NCBI RefSeq assembly: GCF_005222705.1
Contig: NZ_STGF01000002.1
Location: forward strand, 338,757 to 402,756
DNA: 64,000 nucleotides
From: Paenibacillus sp. SY21-1
GTDB taxonomy: Bacteria > Bacillota > Bacilli > Paenibacillales > Paenibacillaceae
Direction: 5' to 3'
Shown: positions 19,604 to 28,315 of the stretch, piece by piece
Numbering within the stretch: position 1 is the stretch's first letter
Layout of the letters: the number at the start of each line of letters is the position of its first letter
The notes under the pieces: model-generated
Told to the model about the DNA's origin: nothing
What the model saw: only the letters and a program-made list of their open reading frames with translations
Database searches by the model: none
Translations under genes and position numbers: made by a program

Positions 19604-20428
19604 ATGATGAAACGCTACATTCCGGTCATTACGGACTCGGACAGGGAGCTTCCCTTTTATCTTGTGCAATCAGGACAAACTTGGAATCAGGAACATGTTT
19701 TTCGTCCCCAAGGTTATCTGTATCAATGGATTCAATGCGTGGAAGGCGAGGGAGAATTGCTGCTGAACGGCAAAGCTTATCGTGTGAAACCTGGAATGGC
19801 CATGCTTTTAATGAAAGGAACTCCCCATGAATATTACGCGATTAGCTCTTCGTGGATCGTGGACTGGATCGTCTTCGACGGCCATCAGGTCGATTCATTC
19901 CTGAAGCGTACGGCCGGAATTGCGGGCTCCGGGGTCTATTACATGTCCAAACCTGATCTCTTCTTATCCAGAATCCAACATGTATCGGATATCGGCGAGT
20001 CGGATAGCACCCTGAAAGGCATCCAATGCTCCGGCATTATTTATTCCCTGCTTACGGATATTGTGCAATATGCATCGTCGCATCCGGACAACAGCTCCAC
20101 CAGCCAGAACTTTAAGCTGAAGCCCTTGTTCGACTATATCGAGCACAATTACAGCCAACCGCTCACGCTGGAGTGCTTGGCCGAGGTAACCGGCGTTACC
20201 CCGCAGCACTTATGCAACGTTTTCAAGAAGACGACCAGTAATCGAATCTTCCAATATATAAATTCCGTTCGTATTAAGAAGAGCAAGGAGCTTCTTCTTC
20301 AGTATCCGCAAATGCAGGTAAAGGAAATTGCCGCTCTTTCCGGCTTTGAGGATGTTAACTACTTTTGTTCCGTCTTTAAAAGGCATGAATTAATGAGCCC
20401 CAATCAATATAGGAAAATTCACTTTTAA
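19604..20428 (+). CDS. Cupin-AraC regulator, likely activator of the divergent GH2 gene
   Basis: The one-component regulator of about 274 residues has an N-terminal AraC ligand-binding cupin (FRPQGYLYQWIQCVEGEGEL, then LLMKGTPHEYY) and a C-terminal AraC HTH pair (TPQHLCNVFKKTTS; SGFEDVNYFCSVFKRHELMSPNQYR). AAGGTGAG at 19592-19599 favours ATG 19604 or 19607 over the GTG within it. It is a clear paralogue of the protein at 45089-45919. Both share a TDxDxxLPxY opening and the same length, and both lie divergent to an intracellular glycosidase gene. Confidence 0.9.
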   Translation: MMKRYIPVITDSDRELPFYLVQSGQTWNQEHVFRPQGYLYQWIQCVEGEGELLLNGKAYRVKPGMAMLLMKGTPHEYYAISSSWIVDWIVFDGHQVDSFLKRTAGIAGSGVYYMSKPDLFLSRIQHVSDIGESDSTLKGIQCSGIIYSLLTDIVQYASSHPDNSSTSQNFKLKPLFDYIEHNYSQPLTLECLAEVTGVTPQHLCNVFKKTTSNRIFQYINSVRIKKSKELLLQYPQMQVKEIAALSGFEDVNYFCSVFKRHELMSPNQYRKIHF

Positions 20429-20450
20429 TCATTAAATCCGCGAAAAATGT

Positions 20451-20490
20451 AAAACCCCTACTGACACACTGCTGTCAGTAGGGGTTTTGT
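20451..20490. terminator. Rho-independent terminator
   Basis: A perfect 16-bp stem (AAAACCCCTACTGACA and its complement) has a 6-nt loop and a TTTT end. It lies 22 nt after the AraC stop. Confidence 0.9.
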
Positions 20491-20596
20491 AAAATCAAAA
20501 CAAGCACAATGAAAGCGAGGTTACTTACATGACATAAATGCAAATGAAACGAATTCATCTGTCACATAAACTATCGCATATCCCAAGGAGGACACT

Positions 20597-20965
20597 ATGT
20601 CAGCAATCGGACCCGACTTCATTTCACTTCAAGTAAGCAATCTTGAAGACTCTGCAGAATTCTATCAAAACTATCTCGGACTCGTCCGGTCACAGGTGGG
20701 ACCAGCTCATGCCGTGGTTTTTGAAACAAAGCCTATTGCCTTCGCTCTTCGTGACCTCATGCCTGGAATAGAACTCGGTTCAGGCACTCAGCCTGGATTA
20801 GGTGTTGCCCTGTGGCTTCATGCCCCTGATACGCAAGAAATCTACGACAAGCTTGTTGCAGCAGGCGTAAGGATTACAACCGCACCAAACGATGGACCAT
20901 TCGGGCGAACCTTTACATTTGCCGACCCAGACGGCTACCTGGTCACCCTTCACAGTAAAGCCTAA
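20597..20965 (+). CDS. VOC (glyoxalase/bleomycin-resistance) family protein
   Basis: The 122-residue protein has the two paired beta-alpha-beta modules of the VOC superfamily (FISLQVSNLEDSAEFYQNYL near the start; GRTFTFADPDGYLVTLH near the end). Such proteins are metal-dependent lyases, dioxygenases or drug-binding proteins; the particular activity is not evident. AAGGAGG lies 5 nt before the ATG. The gene stands alone between two terminators at the start of an accessory stretch. Confidence 0.85.
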   Translation: MSAIGPDFISLQVSNLEDSAEFYQNYLGLVRSQVGPAHAVVFETKPIAFALRDLMPGIELGSGTQPGLGVALWLHAPDTQEIYDKLVAAGVRITTAPNDGPFGRTFTFADPDGYLVTLHSKA

Positions 20966-21020
20966 TACGAGGATGTATCCAGATTAAAGCTAGCAATGGC
21001 TTCCTCTGTCATAGAAATAG

Positions 21021-21076
21021 CCTTAAAAATAGCGACAGCCAAGGCAGAAAAACAATGTCTTGGACTGTCGCTGTTT
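21021..21076. terminator. Terminator between convergent VOC and GNAT genes
   Basis: AGCGACAG/CTGTCGCT and CCAAG/CTTGG pair within 21031-21072. The minus-strand exit ATTTTTAAGG is the better U tract; the plus-strand exit is GTTTCATT. Confidence 0.7.
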
Positions 21077-21096
21077 CATTGTACTTAATTCTCTCG

Positions 21097-21453
21097 TTAA
21101 TTGAATGAAAGCTTCAATCTCAAACCCTCATGAGTAGCTTTAAATCCTAAACGTTCATAAAAACGCAAAGCATCATCTCTCTTTTTATCGGTCGTTAGCT
21201 GAATAATATGACAGCCCCGCTCTTTCGCACGTTCGATTGCCCATAGAATTAATTTGCTCCCAATCCCCCTTCCCCTTTCTGAAGAAGCTGTTCGAACACC
21301 TTCAATCGTAGCTCTCCAGTGGCTCCCCCTAAGAGTGCAGGTGCAGGTGCCAGTAGGCCCAGAGAAAATAAGCGACCTAGCCCTTGAAAGATGATCATGG
21401 CTACGTCTCTTTTTCAACCTATGGGAGGCTAAAAAGACTATATCCATGAACAA
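21097..21453 (-). pseudogene. 5'-truncated GNAT acetyltransferase
   Basis: Only the C-terminal half, about 75 residues, is recognisable. WRATIEGVR, the acetyl-CoA binding motif ERGRGIGSKLILWAIERAKE, and FYERLGFKATHEGLRLKL match GNAT enzymes. Family members have about 70-80 more N-terminal residues. Upstream of WRATIEGVR this frame gives Cys- and Thr-rich sequence with no similarity, and the other frames do not restore the expected strands. No ribosome binding site was seen. It is probably a decayed gene. Confidence 0.65.
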
Positions 21454-21581
21454 ACCTTGGCGTTTGATGCGGAATTATGGGAATCATCCTAGGCTTAAAG
21501 CCCGATTTCCGAGGGGAAGTGTATCCGTTGCCCTATTCAGGCACCGCCGATCTTAAAGGATAATATAGAAAATGTATCCAC

Positions 21582-22199
21582 TTGAATAAGGGAATGGAGC
21601 GATTCCTCTTGCTTCAGTTAACCAGCGAACTGTGGGGCAAGCTAACTGGTCCTTACGAGTCGGGCGAACAGGTGCCTGAACTGTTGGAGCGTCTGCTGCT
21701 TGATTTCGACAAAGAAGTTTTAGACGAGCTATTCCAGGAACACTTATATCACCAAAATACAATCTATACCGTCACTTACGCGACAGTACCTTATCTCGCC
21801 CAACTTGCTCTTGCATCAAAAAATACGGAAGTACGCCATGAAATCTACGTCTCCTGCGGAATTATCGAGTCGTGTCATGAAAAAGCAACAACAGAGGCGT
21901 ATCCCTCGGATTGGAAAGAACTAGCTGCTGAGGCGGGAAACGAGGTCTGCGCGGAGATGTACCAATCTTACTTAAATGCAATAGCGGATCTAGCTTTGCT
22001 GGTTCCGGAAATGGAGCAAGAGGCATATTTGTGGCCGAGCGGAGAGGGCAGGCGTATGCAAGCATTCGCGGAAGACCCGGTCTTCGAACCCCTTCAGGCG
22101 GCACATGCAGTCACCCCCGTTGAGACATTCATTGAAGCAGAACATCGAGTACTGGCTGAACGAGCCGAGCAGCTCTTCGAGAACGAGTCGTTAATCTGA
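21582..22199 (+). CDS. Unknown protein, HEAT-like helical
   Basis: The protein of about 200 residues is not assigned to a known function. TYATVPYLAQLALAS followed by EVRHEIYVSCGI resembles helical-repeat (HEAT-like) proteins of unknown role found in actinobacteria and Firmicutes. The start is uncertain. TTG 21582 has no clear SD. ATG 21594 has AAGGGA directly against it. The next gene begins in the same TGAATG, so the two are translationally coupled. Confidence 0.6.
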   Translation: MNKGMERFLLLQLTSELWGKLTGPYESGEQVPELLERLLLDFDKEVLDELFQEHLYHQNTIYTVTYATVPYLAQLALASKNTEVRHEIYVSCGIIESCHEKATTEAYPSDWKELAAEAGNEVCAEMYQSYLNAIADLALLVPEMEQEAYLWPSGEGRRMQAFAEDPVFEPLQAAHAVTPVETFIEAEHRVLAERAEQLFENESLI

Positions 22200-22418
22200 A
22201 TGGATTGGCGAGAATACGAGGAGGACGTAATCCATTACTTTAACGATCAATTGCCGGAATCCGATCCAATCAAGTACAAAATAATTGAAATCGATAAACC
22301 GAGGGGCATTGCCATCGTATTAAGATCGGACAGCCGCGAGCTGACGATTCCGTTCGCAGAGGATCGGACTGATCGGGACAAGGCCATTAGGTCCATGGCT
22401 ATCAAGTTTCCGGTTTAA
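22200..22418 (+). CDS. Small unknown protein coupled to the HEAT-like gene
   Basis: The 72-residue acidic protein begins MDWREYEEDVIHYFN and contains the beta-rich stretch IAIVLRSDSRELTIPF. The ATG directly follows the TGA of the upstream gene. I recognise no family. Its last 17 bases overlap the 3' end of the convergent GNAT gene. A toxin-immunity or antitoxin-like accessory pair is a guess only. Confidence 0.6.
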   Translation: MDWREYEEDVIHYFNDQLPESDPIKYKIIEIDKPRGIAIVLRSDSRELTIPFAEDRTDRDKAIRSMAIKFPV

Positions 22419-22920
22419 CTTTAGTAAAATACAGATTTAAATCGTCATCAACACAAACCATGGAACCAGGATTGACAGGTTGCTCTTTATATATCAATCC
22501 TCTTCCATCTGGTATATAGCCCCTCTTTGCATATAAGCGCTGTGCACTGGCATAGCTTTGATACAGCCCTACACCGATTCCTACTATCCCGTATTTTTCT
22601 AAAGCAATTTTCTCAACGGATTCCATTAGTTGATTTCCGATTCCACGTTTTCGAAAGGGAGGAATAACATTAAAATCATTAATTTCTGGTATGCCATTTT
22701 CCATGAAGTAAGGATAATAAGATGCAGCAAGAAGATGCAAGCTCCCCGCAAACTGAGATTGGTAGAAGGCCAGTAACGTTATTCTTTCTCCTGCCACATT
22801 TTGTTCCCAGCACCTCAAGATGTAGTCTCTCGGTTTGTTAATAGTATGTTCAGTGAAAATCTTATATACAAGATCTACGTCTGATTCAGTCATACGACGG
22901 ATTTCAATAGAATTATTCAT
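22402..22920 (-). CDS. GNAT family N-acetyltransferase
   Basis: The 172-residue enzyme should transfer an acetyl group from acetyl-CoA to an unidentified amine. It has the GNAT core, with beta4 in INDFNVIPPF and motif A RKRGIGNQLMESVEKIA, then SYASAQRLYAKRGYIPDGRG. GGAGTGAA precedes two adjacent ATGs at 22923 and 22920; the latter has the better spacing. A further in-frame extension upstream has no support. Confidence 0.85.
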   Translation of the reverse strand: MNNSIEIRRMTESDVDLVYKIFTEHTINKPRDYILRCWEQNVAGERITLLAFYQSQFAGSLHLLAASYYPYFMENGIPEINDFNVIPPFRKRGIGNQLMESVEKIALEKYGIVGIGVGLYQSYASAQRLYAKRGYIPDGRGLIYKEQPVNPGSMVCVDDDLNLYFTKVKPET

Positions 22921-23062
22921 CATTTCACTCCAATGAAATTGAATTAAAGTCATTCTACCATTTGATAAACTGAGGGTACATGCCATTAACAACTATAAAT
23001 AAATTTTACCCGCTGTTTTCTTCAAAATGGGTCATCACCCTATGTCCAACTGTTGCTTTCAT

Positions 23063-23443
<381 letters not shown>

Positions 23444-23607
23444 TTAAATCACTCCATTTTGCATCATGCTCCTATGCTAATTATACAACTCGCCACTCCA
23501 AAATCCTGCACGCGAACTCAATGAACTATGAATTCAGACGTAACCTATAAGGTTTACGGGTCCTCCTAATAACGGTAGAAAAGAATTCATTAATGTATGC
23601 GCCAAAT

Positions 23608-23675
23608 AAAAACACCCTTTCTATCACTGTATGATGACAATTACACATTATCATTTCGTGACGGACAAGGGCGTT
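23608..23675 (-). terminator. Terminator of the small phage-like gene
   Basis: On the minus strand ACGCCCTT and AAGGGTGT close a long imperfect hairpin whose 3' side runs into TTTTTATTTGG. Confidence 0.5.
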
Positions 23676-23681
23676 TCACAT

Positions 23682-23897
23682 TCAGTTCTCTTTCTCATCA
23701 AGAGTAATTACATTCTCAACTGAATCGTTGATATTTGCAACAACTCTCTCGATTTGAACCATGGCTTCATCTTTCGAACGATACGAACCAAAGTATACCC
23801 CGTTTACAAAAACACAAGGATATCCATTCTCGTTTTTGTACTCGATCGACTGCAAAACTGAAACAATTTCTCTGTTCTGCGAACGCACGTACATCAT
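23682..23897 (-). CDS. Small phage-like hypothetical protein
   Basis: The 71-residue protein begins MMYVRSQNREIVSVLQSIEY and has GVYFGSYRSKDEAMVQIERV. This arrangement, an N-terminal RSQN strand and a later G-x-Y-x-SKxxA helix, recurs in small proteins of Firmicute prophages with no known function. GGGGGTGA lies 6-7 nt before ATG 23897. It lies next to an HNH endonuclease remnant, which supports a prophage origin. Confidence 0.65.
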   Translation of the reverse strand: MMYVRSQNREIVSVLQSIEYKNENGYPCVFVNGVYFGSYRSKDEAMVQIERVVANINDSVENVITLDEKEN

Positions 23898-24013
23898 TTC
23901 AATCACCCCCAAGCACTATATCGGCATCAGTTTGGAAAGAATTAACGCTTATGAAGCTTCAAACTGAATCAAATTATTATCATGATTAAACGCCAGCCTT
24001 GCTTTATGAGCGG

Positions 24014-24180
24014 CTAGCTGATGCCCATATGCTCATTGTTGTGGCAATCCTGGCAAACGAGCTCAAGCAGCGCATGTTTAAGCGTAATAGCCGGATCGTT
24101 ATGTGAATTTTTTAGCGATTTCCCGTGAGGCTCGTTCCGCTTGAAAAAAACTTGCGCCACACTTGAATCCCTTGGCTACA
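24014..24180 (-). pseudogene. HNH endonuclease remnant (C-terminal end)
   Basis: The minus-strand frame ends at TAG 24016-24014 and reads NDPAITLKHALLELVCQDCH, then NNEH. This is the end of the HNH motif, with the CxxCH metal site and the final histidine typical of phage HNH nucleases. The N-terminal part, including the first histidines, is missing. There is no start or ribosome binding site. Confidence 0.65.
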
Positions 24181-24620
24181 TCCACTCACACTACGGGTTC
24201 CATAATAACCCCATACAGTTATTTTATTTGCCGATACTCCTCCTACGATGGTTCCAACCTCCTGGCTTCGCTTGTGAAGCGGGGTCCATTGCCCCTACCA
24301 GCTTAAACATAGTCATTGGGGGAATAGGAGAACAGTTTTACTGAAGGGTAATTTCCCCAAAAGAGCCTTCGTTCTCCCGGCTACCGCCATCTTAAAGTAC
24401 CTGCAATAATAGGATAACCAAAAGTTTCTGGCTGACCTAATAATATGAAGAGCCAAGAATCAGCACGACTGTTATAGTCGTATATTGCTGCTTTAGGCTC
24501 TCTGCGGTCAACAATAAAAGACTTTCACCAATAATCTGCCGACAACTGCTCCGAAACGCCCCTGTATTACCCATCCAAACAGGTCTGTAACTTAATAATG
24601 AATTAAAGTTTCCTATTCTG
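24181..24620. other. Degenerate region without a supported gene
   Basis: No frame here has family similarity with a plausible start. Stops are scattered on both strands. It lies between the HNH remnant and the tRNA-linked repeats and looks like decayed mobile-element DNA. Confidence 0.4.
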
Positions 24621-24621
24621 T

Positions 24622-24697
24622 TATGGCGGAGCCTAGGGGGATATGACTCGCATTCGCTCGTCAATCCATCATGGGATGTCCGAATCTCTGATCAAAT
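24622..24697 (+). repeat. Dispersed repeat, copy B
   Basis: It aligns with copy A at 17056-17127. It opens with GGAGCCTAGGGGGAT (24628-24642), an exact 15-bp direct repeat of the tRNA-Ala 3' end (as read on the plus strand, 24881-24895), and ends in the shared CGAATCTCTGATCAAA block. Confidence 0.65.
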
Positions 24698-24813
24698 GGC
24701 TGACGAAGCAAACTCGAAGAGGACTTTTAGCGGTAGATTCAGACGCCGTGCTCCTCCATGAAGCGAATTCAATGAAGTCTAATCATTCACTCCGTCCGCG
24801 CGGACTGAACCCC

Positions 24814-24903
24814 GGGGTTCGCCCCCTAGCACTCCATACGAAAAACGCCATCACGTATTGTGATGGCGTTTCATTCGTATGGAGCCTAGGGGGATCGAAC
24901 CCC
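24814..24903. repeat. Long inverted repeat built from the tRNA-Ala 3' end and its terminator
   Basis: The left arm (GGGGTTCG, CCCCCTAG, CTCCATACG) is a near-complement of the right arm (CGTATGGAG, CCTAGGGGG, CGAACCCC). The centre lies in the terminator hairpin near 24858. The left arm reads like a second, inverted T-arm and acceptor end of the tRNA. Confidence 0.75.
24840..24872 (-). terminator. Terminator downstream of tRNA-Ala
   Basis: On the minus strand ACGCCATCAC, loop AATAC, then GTGATGGCGT are followed by TTTTCG. It starts 10 nt past the tRNA 3' end. Confidence 0.85.
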
Positions 24904-24952
24904 TGACCTCATCGCTGCCAGCGATGCGCTCTCCCAGCTGAGCTAAGGCCCC
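24880..24952 (-). tRNA. tRNA-Ala (anticodon GGC)
   Basis: The 73-nt cloverleaf has acceptor GGGGCCT pairing with AGGCTCC, D-arm GCTCAGCTGGGAGAGC, an anticodon stem CATCG/CGATG with loop CTGGCAG (anticodon GGC), T-arm GGGGTTCGATCCCC and discriminator A. CCA is not encoded. It reads GCC and GCU alanine codons. It lies on the same strand as nrdR and just downstream of it. Confidence 0.97.
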
Positions 24953-25048
24953 GTAATAATATGGCGACAAGATAGATAATATCACGGGAGCGATGGGGTT
25001 GTCAACCATATAATTTCACCTGGTTGTGCCGCCGCTCCCGTGACTCGA

Positions 25049-25537
25049 TTATTTGCCTTTGGCGCTATCGTCGAGCTCTGAAGGCGTTTTGGAGAGCAAG
25101 CTGCTCAGCTCCTTCATGAACATATCGATGTCTTTGAACTGGCGGTATACGGATGCAAAGCGGACGTAAGCAACCTCGTCGACAGGATACAGCTCCTTCA
25201 TGACGAGCCCGCCGATTTCACTGCTGTCGATCTCCGCGTGTGCCGTGGTGCGCAGCTCCTTTTCGACCTCGGATACGATCACTTCCAGACGTTCAACGGG
25301 AACCGGACGCTTCTCGCAGGCGCGAATAAGACCGCGCAGAATTTTGTCGCGGCTGAATTCCTCGCGGCTGCCATCCTTTTTGATGACGATAAGCGGAGTC
25401 TCCTCGATCATCTCAAACGTAGTAAAGCGCCGGCTGCAGCGCTCGCATTCGCGGCGGCGGCGAATCGATTTGTTTTCGTTGGCAGGCCGCGAGTCAAGCA
25501 CCTTCGTTCCGGAATAGTCGCAATATGGACATTTCAT
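25049..25537 (-). CDS. nrdR: NrdR, ribonucleotide reductase repressor
   Basis: The 162-residue protein represses ribonucleotide reductase genes according to the ATP/dATP ratio. The N-terminal zinc ribbon is complete ([15 protein letters not shown], then [12 protein letters not shown]), followed by an ATP-cone ([20 protein letters not shown]) with the family ending [29 protein letters not shown] lies before ATG 25537; the longer upstream frame is not used. It sits near coaE, mutM and polA as in other Bacillales. Family length is about 150-165 residues. Confidence 0.96.
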   Translation of the reverse strand: MKCPYCDYSGTKVLDSRPANENKSIRRRRECERCSRRFTTFEMIEETPLIVIKKDGSREEFSRDKILRGLIRACEKRPVPVERLEVIVSEVEKELRTTAHAEIDSSEIGGLVMKELYPVDEVAYVRFASVYRQFKDIDMFMKELSSLLSKTPSELDDSAKGK

Positions 25538-25703
25538 GCTGATTTTGACCTCCTTTCGTTCCATTTAAATAAAGGCTATGTTTAATGCCGAGATACGCTT
25601 AGCTTTTTGCATGAAGCACATGCCTTGCCGTCAACCGGCGATTTCATGCCGTTCGCGGCTTTCGGTTGAAGGACAAATAAATTTCAAATTTCCAGCGAAT
25701 CCC

Positions 25704-25734
25704 TGTAATGAACTTTGGAATATTGCACATAATA
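25704..25734 (+). promoter_or_regulatory. Candidate SigG-type promoter of the spore protein gene
   Basis: CATAATA at 25728-25734 resembles the forespore sigma -10 element, with TGTAAT 18 nt upstream. This leaves a leader of about 25 nt. It is a weak match, supported mainly by gene function. Confidence 0.35.
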
Positions 25735-25764
25735 CGTTTACCAACCGCAAGGAGGTGAACACAT

Positions 25765-25983
25765 ATGAGCGCATCCCGCAGCAGCAACCAACTAGTGGTA
25801 CCGCAAGCGACAGCAGCACTTGACCAAATGAAATATGAAGTGGCTCAAGAGCTGGGCATTGCGATCCCGCAAGACGGATACTACGGCAACATGGCTACGA
25901 AAGACGCAGGCTCGATCGGTGGATACATCACTCGTCGCCTGGTACAAATTGCCGAGCAATCCCTTGCCGGTCAATTCAAATAA
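25765..25983 (+). CDS. Alpha/beta-type small acid-soluble spore protein
   Basis: The 72-residue spore coat-independent DNA-binding protein saturates forespore DNA and protects it from UV and heat. The family motifs are present: ALDQMKYEVAQELGI, with the GPR protease site near E-x-A-x-E-L-G-I, and GSIGGYITRRLVQIAEQSLA. A canonical AAGGAGGTGA lies before the ATG. It proves that the organism forms endospores. It is monocistronic with its own terminator. Confidence 0.96.
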   Translation: MSASRSSNQLVVPQATAALDQMKYEVAQELGIAIPQDGYYGNMATKDAGSIGGYITRRLVQIAEQSLAGQFK

Positions 25984-26010
25984 TGCTTTAATCTGTGATC
26001 TATGAATGAA

Positions 26011-26063
26011 CGAAAGCTTTGGCAAGGCCTGCCCCGAAGCGGCAGGCCGCCAAGGCTTCGTTT
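26011..26063. terminator. Terminator between spore protein and transglycosylase genes
   Basis: A long GC-rich stem has core GGCCTGCC/GGCAGGCC plus the outer pairs GCTTTGGC/GCCAAGGC and CGAA/TTCG. TTT follows. It probably serves both convergent genes. Confidence 0.8.
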
Positions 26064-26092
26064 ATGTACCAGCATGATTCGACTATTTGCCT

Positions 26093-26659
26093 TTAGAAAT
26101 CCGGGTAAATATCCTTGTATTTATGATAATAATAAATGACCCGTTGTACATAATGCCTCGTCTCGCCGAAAGGTATATCCTTGACCTCGTCCAGCTTGCC
26201 ATTCCACGTCCCCGAATCCAGCCACTTGCGGACGTTGCCTGGTCCCGCATTGTATGCTGCAACCGCCGCCACATTGTTATGGTCGAATTGCTCAATCAAT
26301 GAATTCAAGTACCATGAACCGATCTGAATGCTGACATCCGCGCGGTTTCTTAGCAAATCCTCCGACACATTCTCAAAGCCCGCCTTCTGAACGACCCAGT
26401 CGGCCGTATCCGGCATAATCTGCATCAAGCCAAGCGCACCCTTGCGCGATTCCCGTCCTGTTTGATAATTCGATTCACTGCGGATAACGGCGGCTACCAA
26501 ATGCGGCTCCAGATTATAGCTTGCAGCGCTGGCCCGAATGTCCTCCTTGTAATAAACCGGATACATCCACGACGCAAGCCAGTCCGATTTCAGAAAAAGC
26601 AGTCCCAAAAGCGACAGCAGCAGCACAAGCAGCACTCTTTTTTTGAGCAGCACCCTCAT
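26093..26659 (-). CDS. SLT-type lytic transglycosylase
   Basis: The 188-residue protein has an N-terminal hydrophobic anchor (KKRVLLVLLLSLLGLLFL) and a lysozyme-like transglycosylase domain. IRSESNYQ carries the catalytic glutamate, and GALGLMQIMPDTA and AAYNAGPGNVRKWL are the other family motifs. It should cleave peptidoglycan outside the membrane, forming 1,6-anhydro ends. Its start overlaps the coaE stop by 4 nt (ATGA), so the genes are co-translated. It resembles the YjbJ/SleB-neighbour class of spore-former transglycosylases, but a spore role is not shown. Confidence 0.93.
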   Translation of the reverse strand: MRVLLKKRVLLVLLLSLLGLLFLKSDWLASWMYPVYYKEDIRASAASYNLEPHLVAAVIRSESNYQTGRESRKGALGLMQIMPDTADWVVQKAGFENVSEDLLRNRADVSIQIGSWYLNSLIEQFDHNNVAAVAAYNAGPGNVRKWLDSGTWNGKLDEVKDIPFGETRHYVQRVIYYYHKYKDIYPDF

Positions 26660-27261
26660 GACAAGCCCCGTCTTTCCCAGAAGGCATCGATCTGCCGTTC
26701 CGACTGCTCCAGTGTGCCGCTATTGTCGATAACCCAATCTGCAAGGCGCCGTTTTTCCTCGATATCCATCTGCAATAAAATGCGTCTTCTTGCTTCTTCC
26801 TCGCCAAATGCATTCCGCTTCATCAGCCGTTCAAGCTGTATTGCCGCAGGCACGTAGGCGACCATAATGCCCTCGTACAAATGCTGCTGCTTCGTTTCAT
26901 ATAAAAGCGGAATATCCGCTACGACAAGTCCAGTCGGACGTTCTGCCGCATATTCCCGAATGCGCGATTGCATTCGCTCGCGAATGGCCGGATGCGTAAT
27001 TCCCTCCAGCAGGGTAAGCTTGTCCTTATCTGCGAACACAATCGCGCCCAACGCCTTACGATCGAGCGAACCTGCCTCGTCAAGCACAGCTTGTCCAAAA
27101 GCAGAGACGATCGCCGCCAGCGCCGGCTCGCCAGGCTGAACGACCTCTCTTGCTACCTGATCAGCATCGACCAGCAGCGCTCCGCGCTTGACGAGCAGCC
27201 CCGCAATGGTGCTTTTGCCGCTGGCTATGCCGCCGGTTAATCCGATGATCATCTGCTTCAC
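26656..27261 (-). CDS. coaE: Dephospho-CoA kinase
   Basis: The 201-residue enzyme catalyses the last step of coenzyme A synthesis, phosphorylating the 3' hydroxyl of dephospho-CoA. The P-loop GLTGGIASGKST, DADQVAREVV, HPAIRERM and DIPLLYET are all present, and the length is typical. It lies between ytaF (6 nt upstream) and the lytic transglycosylase (4-nt overlap) in the conserved polA-mutM-ytaF-coaE order. Confidence 0.97.
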   Translation of the reverse strand: MKQMIIGLTGGIASGKSTIAGLLVKRGALLVDADQVAREVVQPGEPALAAIVSAFGQAVLDEAGSLDRKALGAIVFADKDKLTLLEGITHPAIRERMQSRIREYAAERPTGLVVADIPLLYETKQQHLYEGIMVAYVPAAIQLERLMKRNAFGEEEARRRILLQMDIEEKRRLADWVIDNSGTLEQSERQIDAFWERRGLS

Positions 27262-27267
27262 CTCAAG

Positions 27268-28113
27268 TTATAACAGCTTCATAATGCCCATTACGATTAA
27301 TAATATGCCCGGCAAAAAAGATAATGCCTGCATTCCCCGCCAAGCGGAGAAACGGAAGCCAAATCTCATTCCCGCCATCAGGAACATAGCGCTGGCAAGC
27401 GCAATAACAAGCGAGGTGAGAAGGGCAGGCAACCCGAGCAGCGCAGCGCCAAGTCCCGCTCCAAATGCGTCCAGCGACAATGCCGCGCCTAGCATAACCG
27501 CCTCCGAGGCGGAGATGACGCCAGATTTGTCAACGTCTGCCGTTTGCGGCGCGCGCAATATCTGGATTACAAGCCCCAGACGCTTTAGTTCCACCATGAC
27601 GACCAAAGCTGCCGCAGAAAGCTCCGCTACCCCGGCTTTGCCAAGCTCCCCTGCGTGAAGCTCGCCTGCAGACGATGACCCTGTTTGCTTGCGCGAAGCT
27701 ATGCCGCCTATTCCGGCTCGTTCTCCGGCCGCCTTGCTATCTTCTCCCGGCTGTGCCGCCGTCTTTTCGACCGACAATTCCGCACGAACCGCCTCAGTTC
27801 TGGCGTCCTTGCCCGCTTCCTCCTGCGGCTCATCGTCCTTGCGGCCCTTCTTGAGCTGGAGCAACGCCCATACTCCAATCAGCATCAGCACGCACGCCCC
27901 GATCAGACGCGATACAAATTCGGACAGAAACATGGTGAGCAAGCTTCCCGCTTGCATCGATACAAAGATTACCAGCCCCGAGCAGCAAGCGATAATAAAG
28001 ACGGACAGCAGCGGAATGCGAATACGCCTCAATCCATAAGTTACCCCTACGCCAAATCCGTCAACACTGACAGCGAACGCAAGCACCAGCAGCGAAGCAA
28101 CATGCGCCAACAA
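27268..28113 (-). CDS. ytaF: Sporulation membrane protein YtaF
   Basis: The 281-residue integral membrane protein belongs to the MntP-like family. The two repeat halves each carry an aspartate in a helix, AVSVDGFGVGVTYG and ALSLDAFGAGLGAAL. Between them is a hydrophilic loop of about 80 residues rich in Glu, Lys and Ala, longer than in B. subtilis YtaF (about 210 residues in total). The start is TTG, with GGGAGG 9 nt upstream. Gene order with mutM and coaE supports the name. The ion it handles is unknown. Confidence 0.9.
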   Translation of the reverse strand: MLAHVASLLVLAFAVSVDGFGVGVTYGLRRIRIPLLSVFIIACCSGLVIFVSMQAGSLLTMFLSEFVSRLIGACVLMLIGVWALLQLKKGRKDDEPQEEAGKDARTEAVRAELSVEKTAAQPGEDSKAAGERAGIGGIASRKQTGSSSAGELHAGELGKAGVAELSAAALVVMVELKRLGLVIQILRAPQTADVDKSGVISASEAVMLGAALSLDAFGAGLGAALLGLPALLTSLVIALASAMFLMAGMRFGFRFSAWRGMQALSFLPGILLIVMGIMKLL

Positions 28114-28315
28114 TCGCGGAACCCTCCCTGCATAGCGACGATACTCATTGCCGAGTAGTCATACGCCTATTGGTCGTAACAAGACCATCATATGCAGGGG
28201 GCTTCCCTCTGTGCATAACGCGCCGCAAATGCGAGGCATCCAGTTGGAGCGGTAGTCGTCAAAAAAAACAGTGCAAAACTAAACCGCAGCGAGAGCATCG
28301 CATGCCGCGAGCAGC

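Noticed and set aside
24141..24344. 67-codon plus-strand open frame
   Set aside because: No ribosome binding site or family similarity; it overlaps the HNH remnant and repeat-rich decayed DNA.
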